Shown piece by piece: positions 22,142 to 29,325 of a DNA stretch of 64,000 bases. The notes below the pieces were generated by a model, which worked only from the letters and a program-made list of their open reading frames with translations, ran no database searches and had not been told where the DNA came from. Origin of the DNA: Streptomyces armeniacus (lineage in GTDB: Bacteria > Actinomycetota > Actinomycetes > Streptomycetales > Streptomycetaceae); contig NZ_CP031320.1 in the NCBI RefSeq assembly GCF_003355155.1, forward strand, positions 2,765,881 to 2,829,880, written 5' to 3'. Every line of letters starts with the position of its first letter. The stretch's first letter is position 1. A program made the translations under genes and the position numbers.

Positions 22142-24616
22142 GTGGCTGAACAAGTGGACACGGTGGGCGAGGAGCCCGTCGCGGCGCCGGAGAGTCAGGA
22201 CGCCACGGCTCCGGACCGGGCGCGGGCGGTGCAGGGTCTCACCGCGGCCGAGGTCGCCGAGCGGGTCGCCGCGGGACAGGTGAACGACGTGCCTGTCCGC
22301 TCCAGCCGGAGCATCAAGGAGATCGTCCGCGGCAATCTCTTCACCCGGATCAACGCCATCGTCGGCGTGCTCTTCGTCATCATCCTCGCGGTGGGCCCCG
22401 TCCAGGACGCCCTGTTCGGCGGGGTCATCCTCGCCAACACCCTGATCGGCGTGATCCAGGAGGTGCGCGCCAAGCGCACCCTGGACCAGCTGGCCATCGT
22501 CGGCGAGAGCCGGCCGACCGTGCGCCGCGACGGGGTCGCGGCGCCGGTCACCGCCGAACAGCTCGTGCTCGACGACATCGTCGAGCTGGGCCCGGGCGAC
22601 AAGATCGCTGTGGACGGCACGCTGGTGGAGACGGCCGACCTGGAGGTCGACGAGTCGCTGCTCACCGGCGAGGCGGACCCCGTGGTCAAGCAGCCGGGGG
22701 ACCCCGTCATGTCGGGCAGCTTCGTGGTGGCCGGCTCGGGCGCGTTCGCCGCCACCCGCGTCGGCCGCGACGCGTACGCCGCTCAACTTGCCGAGGAAGC
22801 GAGCAAGTTCACCCTGATCAGCTCCGAGCTGCGGGGCGGCATCAACACCATCCTGAAGTTCGTCACGTACGCGATCATCCCGGCCGGTATCGCGCTCATC
22901 ATCAGCCAGCTCACCGTCGGCAAGGACGACATGCCGGAGGCCATCCGGCGGATGGTCGCCGGGCTGGTGCCGATGGTGCCCGAAGGGCTCGTCCTGCTCA
23001 CCTCCGTGGCGTTCGCGGTGGGCGTGGTCCGGCTGGGCAAGAAGCGCTGCCTCGTCCAGGAGCTGCCCGCGATCGAAGGGCTGGCCCGGGTGGACGTCGT
23101 CTGCCTGGACAAGACCGGCACGCTCACCGAGACCGCGATGGACGTCTCCGAGATCCGGGCACTCGACCCGGACGCGCCCGCCGAAGCGGTGCTCGGAGTG
23201 CTCGGCTCGGCGGACGAACGGCCCAACTCCAGCATGCAGGCCATCATCGACGCGTATCCCGCGCCGGACGGCTGGACCGTGTGTGACAGCTCCCCGTTCT
23301 CCTCGGCCCGCCGCTGGAGCGGCGCCACCCTCAAGCCGCCCGGGCCCGACGGCGAGACCGCGACATGGTTGCTCGGCGCCCCCGACGCGCTGTTGCCCGC
23401 GGGACACCCGGTGCTCGAGCAGGTCGACGAACGGGGCGCGCTCGGGCTGCGCGTGCTGCTGCTCGTGCGCAGCACGGGCACGCTCCGCGAGGCGCTGGAC
23501 CGGCCGCTGACGGAGGCGGAGGGAGTCACGCCCGCCGCCCTGGTCATCATCGAGCAGCGCATCCGCAAGGAAGCCCCCGCCACCCTGCGGTACTTCGCGG
23601 ACCAGGGCGTCGCCGCCAAGGTGATCTCCGGTGACAACGCCCTCTCGGTCGGCGCGGTGGCCCGCGGCCTGGACTTCCCTGGCGCCGAACACCCCGTCGA
23701 CGCCCGCACGCTGCCCGAGGACCCGGAGGAGCTGGCGGACATCGCCGAGCGCAACTCCGTCTTCGGACGCGTCGGACCGCAGCAGAAGCGGGCGCTCGTC
23801 CAGGCGCTCCAGTCCCGCGGCCACACCGTGGCGATGACCGGCGACGGCGTCAACGACGTGCTGGCGCTCAAGGACTCCGACATCGGGGTCGCCATGGGCG
23901 ACGGCAGCCCGGCGACCCGCTCCGTCGCCCAACTCGTGCTGCTGGACAACAACTTCTCCGTGCTGCCCTCGGTGGTCGCGGAGGGCCGCCGGGTCATCGG
24001 CAACATCGAGCGGGTCGCGAACCTCTTCCTCACCAAGACCGTCTATTCGGTGCTGCTCGCCATCCTGGTCGTGGTGGCCCAGGTGCCCTACCCCTTCCTG
24101 CCCCGGCATCTCACCCTGATCGGCTCGCTCAGCATCGGCATCCCCGCGTTCTTCCTGGCGCTCGCGCCCAACGCCGAACGGGCCAGGACCGGTTTTGTGA
24201 AACGGGTGCTGCGCTTCGCCCTGCCGGGCGGACTGCTGGCGGCGGCGGCCACCTTCGGCTCGTATCTGTCCGCCCGCGGCACCTACGACGGCAACCTCGA
24301 AGCGGAGACCTCGGCCGCCACGCTGACGCTGTTCCTCGTGGCGCTGTGGGCGCTGGCGATCATCGCCCGCCCCTACACCTGGTGGCGGATCGGTCTCGTG
24401 CTCACCATGGCGGCGTCCTTCGGCGTCGTGCTGGTGGTGCCGTTCCTCCAGGAGTTCTTCCAGCTCGAGCTCGTCGGGGTGCGCGCCCCGTGGGTGGCCG
24501 TGGGCTTCGCCGCGGTGGCCGGGCTGCTGCTGGAGGCCGCCTGGGCGGTGCTGCGCCGGCGTACGGCGGCCGGTGACAAGGCGGATGACGACATGCGCGC
24601 GCGTTCGGAGCAGTGA
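22142..24616 (+). CDS. ctpE: Cation-transporting P-type ATPase, CtpE-like
   Basis: An 824-residue P-type ATPase with the actuator motif LLTGEADPV, the phosphorylation motif DKTGTLT (Asp about residue 323) and the hinge motif MTGDGVNDVLALKDSDIG (about residues 565-582). Around eight to ten membrane segments are visible. The overall pattern, especially NLFTRINAIVGVLFV and QEVRAKRTLDQLAIVG, is close to mycobacterial CtpE as I remember it, a calcium-associated transporter. The transported ion is not proven by sequence. GTG at 22142 is the start. The stop overlaps the GTG of the histidine kinase gene (GTGA), so pump and kinase are co-translated. Confidence 0.88.
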   Translation: MAEQVDTVGEEPVAAPESQDATAPDRARAVQGLTAAEVAERVAAGQVNDVPVRSSRSIKEIVRGNLFTRINAIVGVLFVIILAVGPVQDALFGGVILANTLIGVIQEVRAKRTLDQLAIVGESRPTVRRDGVAAPVTAEQLVLDDIVELGPGDKIAVDGTLVETADLEVDESLLTGEADPVVKQPGDPVMSGSFVVAGSGAFAATRVGRDAYAAQLAEEASKFTLISSELRGGINTILKFVTYAIIPAGIALIISQLTVGKDDMPEAIRRMVAGLVPMVPEGLVLLTSVAFAVGVVRLGKKRCLVQELPAIEGLARVDVVCLDKTGTLTETAMDVSEIRALDPDAPAEAVLGVLGSADERPNSSMQAIIDAYPAPDGWTVCDSSPFSSARRWSGATLKPPGPDGETATWLLGAPDALLPAGHPVLEQVDERGALGLRVLLLVRSTGTLREALDRPLTEAEGVTPAALVIIEQRIRKEAPATLRYFADQGVAAKVISGDNALSVGAVARGLDFPGAEHPVDARTLPEDPEELADIAERNSVFGRVGPQQKRALVQALQSRGHTVAMTGDGVNDVLALKDSDIGVAMGDGSPATRSVAQLVLLDNNFSVLPSVVAEGRRVIGNIERVANLFLTKTVYSVLLAILVVVAQVPYPFLPRHLTLIGSLSIGIPAFFLALAPNAERARTGFVKRVLRFALPGGLLAAAATFGSYLSARGTYDGNLEAETSAATLTLFLVALWALAIIARPYTWWRIGLVLTMAASFGVVLVVPFLQEFFQLELVGVRAPWVAVGFAAVAGLLLEAAWAVLRRRTAAGDKADDDMRARSEQ

Positions 24617-26415
24617 ACCCGGCGGCGCCCGGCGGTGGCGGCAGCCGCCGGGCCGCCCCGTCGGCCCGGGTACGGGCCTGGGCGCGGGCCGTGGTGACGC
24701 GCGGCAGCCGCCGGGAGTGGGCCGCGGACGCCGCGCTGTGGCTCGCCCTGTGTGTCCCCGTGGTGGTCGCCTACATCGCGGGGCCGCCCCGGGAGGGCCC
24801 GCCGCCGCTGTCGCCGTACCTGGGTGTTCCGCTGCTCGCCCTCGCGGTGCTGGTGAGCCGGGCGATGCCGCTGCTCTCGCTGTATGTCGCGGTGGCGCTG
24901 GCACTCACCTCGACCCCGGAGCTGTTCAGCGGATCGGCGAGTCCGGCGCTGCTCGCCACGGGCTATCTGGTGGGCCGCAGGATGCGGCAGGCGCAGCCGG
25001 CGTTCCTCTCGTTCGTGCTGATCGCCGCCTTCGGGCTGCTCGCCATGTGGCGGGAGGGGGAGCAGCTGTGGACCTGGTTCACGCTGGTCCTCACCCTCGT
25101 CTTCAACGTCGCGCTGCCCTGGCTGGTGGGCCGCTACGCACGGCAGCGCGCCGAACTGGTCGCGGCGGGCTGGGAGCTGGCCGAGCGGATGGAGCGCGAG
25201 CAGCGGCTCACCGCCGACCGCGTCCGGCTGCGGGAACGCTCGCGCATCGCCGGCGACATGCACGACTCGCTGGGCCACGAGCTGTCCCTGCTGGCGCTGC
25301 GCGCGGGCGCCCTGGAGGTTGCCCCCGACCTGGACGCGCACCACCGCACGGCCGCCGAGGAGTTGCGGGCGGCGGCCGTCACGGCGACGGAGACGCTGCA
25401 CGACATCATCGGCGTGCTGCGGGAGGGGGACGGCGCGGCCGGCGGAGGGCAGCCGAACGACCGGCTGACAGGCGTGGACATCGCCGACCTCGTCGACCGG
25501 GCCGCCGCCTCCGGCCTCCGGGTGAGCCTGAGCCGCGAGGGCGAACCGGTCGAGCTGCCCCCGATGGTGGACCGTGCCCTGTACCGCGTCGTCCAGGAGT
25601 CCCTGACGAACGCCGCCAAGCACGCGCCGGGAAGCGCCGTCGCCGTATGGCTGCGGCAGACGCCGGAGGCCACCGATGTCTCCGTCGTCAACGAACTGCC
25701 CGTCGGTGACCCGCTGCCCGGGCGGACGTCGGGCGGCATCGGCCTGATAGGGCTCCGCGAACGGGTTCGGCTGGCGGGCGGCCTCATGTACAACGGCCCG
25801 GCCATGGCGCCCGACAGCCGGTTCGCCGGCGGTTACGAGGTGCGGGCCCGGCTTCCGCACGCGCCGGGTGACGGTACGGCTCTCCACGACGCCGAGGACG
25901 GCCACGACTCCGGGCACGGCCACGACGCCGAGCACGGCCACGACGCCGAGCACGGCCACGAGGGCGGACTCGGCAACGGGCTCGGACTCGGCAACGACGC
26001 CGGGCAAGTCCTGGACGACGCCGCACCCGTGCCGTCCGAGTCCGCGCTCCGCCGGGAGCTGGCGCAGCGCCGGGCACGGCGCCGGCTGTGGCAGGTGTTC
26101 GTGGTGCCGCTGGCGCTGACCGCCGGACTGGCCGTCGTCATGGGGGTGTTCTCGCTCTTCCAGTCGTCGGAGTCGGTGCTGCCGCTCGAGGGCTACGACC
26201 GGCTCCGCGTCGGACAGAGCGAGCGGGAGGTGTCGGACCGGTTGCCGGCGATGCAGACCGACGAGCAGCCGAGCGAGGACACCACTCCCGCCCTGCCGGG
26301 TTCCCGCTGCCGTTACTACCGGATCGACGACGACCCGGATCCGGCGTACATCTACCGGCTGTGCTTCGCGCGGGGCGAGCTGGTTTCCAAGGACACCGTG
26401 CGGACGGATTCCTGA
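24613..26415 (+). CDS. NarL-type sensor histidine kinase with His-rich repeat and C-terminal extracytoplasmic domain
   Basis: A 600-residue sensor kinase. Several membrane segments span about residues 37-180. They are followed by a HisKA_3 dimerisation domain with RIAGDMHDSLGHELS (phosphoacceptor His about 217) and a HATPase domain with VQESLTNAAKHAPG and GGIGLIGLRERV. Beyond the usual end (about 420), it continues with four HDAEHG-type hexapeptides (425-448), a basic stretch, another membrane segment (VPLALTAGLAVVMGVFSLF, about 497-515) and an 80-residue domain predicted outside the cell, with two Cys (SRCRYY and RLCFARG). This C-terminal part is unusual for the family. It overlaps ctpE by 4 bases. 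No response regulator gene follows before the adapter junction, which starts 27 bases after the stop. Confidence 0.87.
   Translation: MNPAAPGGGGSRRAAPSARVRAWARAVVTRGSRREWAADAALWLALCVPVVVAYIAGPPREGPPPLSPYLGVPLLALAVLVSRAMPLLSLYVAVALALTSTPELFSGSASPALLATGYLVGRRMRQAQPAFLSFVLIAAFGLLAMWREGEQLWTWFTLVLTLVFNVALPWLVGRYARQRAELVAAGWELAERMEREQRLTADRVRLRERSRIAGDMHDSLGHELSLLALRAGALEVAPDLDAHHRTAAEELRAAAVTATETLHDIIGVLREGDGAAGGGQPNDRLTGVDIADLVDRAAASGLRVSLSREGEPVELPPMVDRALYRVVQESLTNAAKHAPGSAVAVWLRQTPEATDVSVVNELPVGDPLPGRTSGGIGLIGLRERVRLAGGLMYNGPAMAPDSRFAGGYEVRARLPHAPGDGTALHDAEDGHDSGHGHDAEHGHDAEHGHEGGLGNGLGLGNDAGQVLDDAAPVPSESALRRELAQRRARRRLWQVFVVPLALTAGLAVVMGVFSLFQSSESVLPLEGYDRLRVGQSEREVSDRLPAMQTDEQPSEDTTPALPGSRCRYYRIDDDPDPAYIYRLCFARGELVSKDTVRTDS
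25885..25956 (+). repeat. Four 18-bp in-frame repeats in the histidine kinase gene
   Basis: Units start at 25885, 25903, 25921 and 25939, encoding HDAEDG, HDSGHG, HDAEHG and HDAEHG, followed by HEGG. The last two units are identical in DNA. The product is a metal-binding-like His/Asp/Glu-rich segment. Confidence 0.9.
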
Positions 26416-26441
26416 AACGGGACCCCGTAACGGGCCCTCCC

Positions 26442-26602
26442 CTGTCCCTTATCCACATCTGACGCTGCCGACGAAGGCTTAGGTTGTGTTCCGTGAGGCG
26501 TCCGTTTCACTAAAAAAAACTAAAAGCAAATTTTGTCAGGCAGAAGACGGCATCCGAGTTAGGGGTCCGTTTCGTGGGCTCGGAGTTGTGTAAAAGAGCC
26601 AG
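26442..26602. other. Illumina Nextera adapter sequence: assembly artefact and join
   Basis: This segment is sequencing adapter, not genome. Positions 26442-26474 match the reverse complement of the Nextera read-1 adapter at 31 of 33 bases by my alignment. 26475-26482 (AGGCTTAG) equals the complement of a standard i5 index (S508 type). 26483-26511 is a degraded P5 end, followed by eight A bases at 26512-26519. Positions 26537-26560 match the P7 end at 21 of 24. 26561-26568 (AGGGGTCC) differs by one base from i7 index N705. 26569-26602 matches the read-2 adapter at 30 of 34. The genomic pieces on either side may not be neighbours. Confidence 0.96.
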
Positions 26603-27081
26603 CCCTTGCCCTCATCCGCGTCGGACAGTTCCCCGGCCCGTACGGACACCCGGCGGTCGCCGCCGCCGTGCCGGAACGCGCCGTCGCGTACGTCGAAGTG
26701 CCAGTCGGGCCCGTACTTCGCCTCGTACGCCTCCGCGAGCGGCCGCAGCACCGCCTCGTCGGTGACCGGCTCGGCGCGGCCCTCGACGACGAGGTCGAGA
26801 CCGCGGTCGAAGCGGTTGCAGCCGGTGGTCAGGACGCACTGCGGGTTCTGTGCGAGGTTGCGGGCCTTGCGCTCGTCCGGGCCGGTGCAGAAGTGGAGCG
26901 CGCCGTCGCGCCATACGGCGAGCAGCGTGGTGACGTGGGGCCGGCCGTCGGGCCGTACGGTCGAGAGCCAGTACGTCTCCGCCTCCGCCAGTTCCCGGCG
27001 CGCCCGCGTCCAGGGGACGGGTTCGGCCCCGTCGCTGCTGAAGCGGGGGTCGAGTGCGGTGCTCGGTTCCGTGGTGCTCAT
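26603..27081 (-). CDS. PPOX-class (pyridoxamine oxidase-like) flavoprotein, 3' end lost at the adapter join
   Basis: About 159 codons of a split-barrel flavin- or F420-binding protein are genomic: RRELAEAETYWLSTVRPDGR, then RPHVTTLLAVWRDGALHFCTG, then ERKARNLAQNPQCVLTTG. These match the pyridoxamine 5'-phosphate oxidase-like superfamily, whose members reduce or oxidise diverse substrates; the substrate here is unknown. The ATG is at 27081. The frame runs into adapter sequence at 26602 and would end in a false tail. The real C-terminus, typically 20-30 more residues, is missing. This is an assembly defect rather than evidence for a pseudogene. Confidence 0.85.
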
Positions 27082-27288
27082 CGCGTTCCTCCGTGTCGTC
27101 CCTGTGCGTGACCCCGGCGGGGGTCCCCGGAGGTGAGACGGCCGAGCGCCCGGGAACTCATCGGTCCGCCGCCGTACGGGCGACGGCGTGCGATCCGGGG
27201 CACGGCCAGGAGGGCGTACGACCAGGCGGCCGCGCCCGCTCGTACGGGCACGGCCGCCGGTCTACTCGCGTAGCGCCGAGCAGAGGTT

Positions 27289-28140
27289 CTACGGCGCCGA
27301 CCAGATGTCGGCCGCCCACTCGGGGTGGTCGACGAAGGGGTTGCGGTTGTGCTGGAACTGGTCGTAGATGACCTCGTTCCGGTTCTTCTCGAAGTCGTCC
27401 GGCGGGTCCGCCTCGTGCCACTGCATGAGCACCGAGGAGCGGCCCATGAACGGTTCGGAGCCGTTGTCGACCTCGTCGTTGAGCTCGAGGTCGGGGTGGC
27501 TCTCGCCGTCGTAGCGGACGGCCATGTAGAAGATCATCCGGGCAACGTCGCCCTTGACCTCGTCGCGCGGCTCGTACGAGTCGTCGTCGGTGAAGTTGCC
27601 CGGCGCGCCGTCGACTTCCTCGCCGCCCGCGTCGAAGTCCTTGTTGCCGCGGATGCTGTTGACCGTCACGTCCGTCGGGCGCAGGTGGTGGATGTCGGTG
27701 CCCGGGCCGGGCGAGGTGCCGAAGTCGCCGTGTGACTTGGCCCAGACGTGCTCGCGGTTCCAGTCGCCCTGGTCGCCGCCGTTGGCGTCGCCGCTGCGGG
27801 ACTCGCCGCTGTAGAGGAGGACGACGTTGCCGGCGTTGGCCGGGTCCTTGTCGGTGGCCTTGAGCGCTTCCCAGACGTCGTCGTACGAGAGCGTGGTCTG
27901 CTCGCTGATGATGCCGTTCAGCGCGTCCTTGAGCTCCTGGCCGGTCTTGCCCAGCGCGTCCTGGTAGTACGTGTCGTCGTAGGCGCCTACGCCCTGCTGC
28001 GCGGGCTGCGAGGCCGCCGCGGGCTTGTCGGTGGCCGGGGTGGCGGTGGCCGCCGGTATCTGGGTCGCCATGCCGGCGATCGCGGCGCCCGCGGCCAGAA
28101 CGGCCAGCGACTTGCGGCGGGTTGGTCGTGGCAGATGCAT
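27289..28140 (-). CDS. Secreted endonuclease I family nuclease
   Basis: A 283-residue exported nuclease. A signal peptide with a basic start (MHLPRPTRRKSLAVLAAG, cleavage near residue 35) precedes an endonuclease I domain. The beta-beta-alpha-metal core is visible as WNREHVWAKSHGDF and TDIHHLRPTD, as in bacterial extracellular EndA/Bsn-type nucleases. It would degrade DNA or RNA outside the cell for nutrient recycling. The ATG at 28140 follows GAGAGGA. It lies alone, with 353 bp separating it from the divergent doxX gene; the DasR-like boxes in that gap are about 250 bp from its start. Confidence 0.9.
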   Translation of the reverse strand: MHLPRPTRRKSLAVLAAGAAIAGMATQIPAATATPATDKPAAASQPAQQGVGAYDDTYYQDALGKTGQELKDALNGIISEQTTLSYDDVWEALKATDKDPANAGNVVLLYSGESRSGDANGGDQGDWNREHVWAKSHGDFGTSPGPGTDIHHLRPTDVTVNSIRGNKDFDAGGEEVDGAPGNFTDDDSYEPRDEVKGDVARMIFYMAVRYDGESHPDLELNDEVDNGSEPFMGRSSVLMQWHEADPPDDFEKNRNEVIYDQFQHNRNPFVDHPEWAADIWSAP

Positions 28141-28389
28141 GTGGGGGGTCCTCTCGGTGACCGATGGTTGGCACAGGCATCCTGCCCCGTCATGCTCACC
28201 TCAACAATGAATTTCGAAGATCCATCCGGTGTCGGTCCGGCGGCGCACCATCCCAAATCGGGCACATCCGCCCGCCGTTGACCACCGCCCGCCACTCTCC
28301 CCCGCGGGTCACCGCGGACTACTCACCCCGGGCCACGACCCGTTGGGCCGCGCACGCGTGCGCGCAGGAACCGTGAAAGGCGACCGGTC

Positions 28390-28405
28390 ACTGGTCTAGA
28401 CATCA
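28390..28405. promoter_or_regulatory. DasR-like operator (dre) 1
   Basis: ACTGGTCTAGACATCA matches 13 of 16 positions of the DasR consensus as I recall it (ACTGGTCTAGACCACT). It overlaps the -35 box of the promoter at 28397-28425. A second core lies exactly 40 bp downstream. Confidence 0.6.
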
Positions 28406-28425
28406 CATCGGAGCGTGACTACGTT
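28397..28425 (+). promoter_or_regulatory. Likely housekeeping promoter for doxX
   Basis: TAGACA, a 17-bp spacer and TACGTT resemble the principal-sigma consensus. Transcription would start near 28432, about 60 bases before the doxX start codon. The two DasR-like boxes bracket it. Confidence 0.55.
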
Positions 28426-28429
28426 ACGC

Positions 28430-28445
28430 GCAGGTCTAGACCAAG
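28430..28445. promoter_or_regulatory. DasR-like operator (dre) 2
   Basis: It contains the perfect palindrome GGTCTAGACC (28433-28442) and sits at the expected transcription start. It shares its core with the box 40 bp upstream, about four helical turns away. It matches about 12 of 16 consensus positions. Confidence 0.55.
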
Positions 28446-28493
28446 CTTGACGCAGCGCTGCCTGCCCCCAGTCCCCACACCCAGGAGCTGATC

Positions 28494-29006
28494 ATGCGAC
28501 AAGGACCCGGCACGGCCGTCACCGGCCTCGACAGCGATCAGAGCAAGGCGTTCACACTCGGGCTGTTCCGCATCGTCGTCGGCCTGCTCTTCGCCTGCCA
28601 CGGCGCGGCGACCCTCTTCGACGTACTCGGCGGCCCGCACGGCGGCGTGCCGGGCTTCGCGGAGTGGCCGGGCTGGTGGGCGGCCGCCATCCAGCTGGCC
28701 GGCGGCACGCTCGTACTGGTCGGGCTCGGCACCCGGCCCGCGGCGGTCGTCTCGTCCGGCTCGATGGCGTACGCGTACTTCGTCGAGCACCAGTCGGAAG
28801 CACTCTTCCCGATCGAGAACGGCGGCGAGCCCGCCGCGATGTTCTGCTGGGGCTTCCTGCTCATCGCCGCGCTCGGGCCGGGCAGCCTCGCGCTGGACTC
28901 ACTCCTCGGCCGGTCCCGCTCCTCCCGCTCCCCCGTACGGGACGAAGACCCGTCCGCGCCCGGCACCGACAGCGAGTCGTACACCCGTTCTGCAGCGGGA
29001 GGATGA
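28494..29006 (+). CDS. DoxX-family membrane protein
   Basis: A 170-residue integral membrane protein with four predicted segments, including LGLFRIVVGLLFACHGAATLF and MFCWGFLLIAALGPGSLALD. It has the DoxX signature of a basic residue and His in the first helix. DoxX proteins are linked to redox or thiosulfate metabolism, but no function is assigned to this type. The ATG at 28494 follows CCAGGAG. The last 30 residues are hydrophilic (Ser, Arg, Asp rich). It precedes smeA by 90 bp in the same direction and is preceded by a promoter with DasR-like boxes. Confidence 0.85.
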   Translation: MRQGPGTAVTGLDSDQSKAFTLGLFRIVVGLLFACHGAATLFDVLGGPHGGVPGFAEWPGWWAAAIQLAGGTLVLVGLGTRPAAVVSSGSMAYAYFVEHQSEALFPIENGGEPAAMFCWGFLLIAALGPGSLALDSLLGRSRSSRSPVRDEDPSAPGTDSESYTRSAAGG

Positions 29007-29036
29007 CAAATCACTCAATTGCCGCTTTATTCATAC

Positions 29037-29041
29037 GACAC
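29037..29041 (+). promoter_or_regulatory. Possible WhiA site upstream of smeA
   Basis: GACAC, the core recognised by the sporulation regulator WhiA, occurs 56 bases before smeA in an A/T-rich stretch. A five-base motif alone is weak; the developmental role of the downstream genes is the only support. Confidence 0.3.
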
Positions 29042-29096
29042 CTTCTGTGATGGTGGAACAGCTCATGGTGACCGTCCCCTACATCAGGAGTGATCC

Positions 29097-29291
29097 ATGG
29101 TGTTGTCCATCTCCGGTGTCGTACTGCTCGGCGTGATCGTCTTCCTGTTCTTCCGCAAGGACGGGATGAAGATGTCGCACGCGGTGGTCTGCTCACTGTT
29201 CGGATTCTTCCTGGCGGGCACGGCCATCGCGCCGAGCATCAAGCAGGGCAGCGCCAGCCTCGCCGGCCTGCTCGGCGGCATCCAGCTCTGA
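29097..29291 (+). CDS. smeA: Small sporulation membrane protein SmeA
   Basis: A 64-residue protein with two membrane segments (VVLLGVIVFLFF and VVCSLFGFFLAGTAIA) separated by a short basic loop, FRKDGMKMSH. The size, topology and position directly before an FtsK/SpoIIIE-like gene match S. coelicolor SmeA. From the literature as I recall it, SmeA recruits SffA to sporulation septa, and related pairs occur on conjugative plasmids. The ATG follows CAGGAG. The gene is too short to identify by length alone, so the call rests on the pair. Confidence 0.82.
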   Translation: MVLSISGVVLLGVIVFLFFRKDGMKMSHAVVCSLFGFFLAGTAIAPSIKQGSASLAGLLGGIQL

Positions 29292-29325
29292 TCCCCGGCA
29301 CGGGGAACGCACCGAGGAGGCACGC

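Noticed and set aside
26505..26545. AT-rich stretch with A-runs that could pass for a promoter, terminator or horizontally acquired DNA
   Set aside because: It lies inside the adapter block, between the degraded P5 end and the P7 end, and is poly-A read-through.
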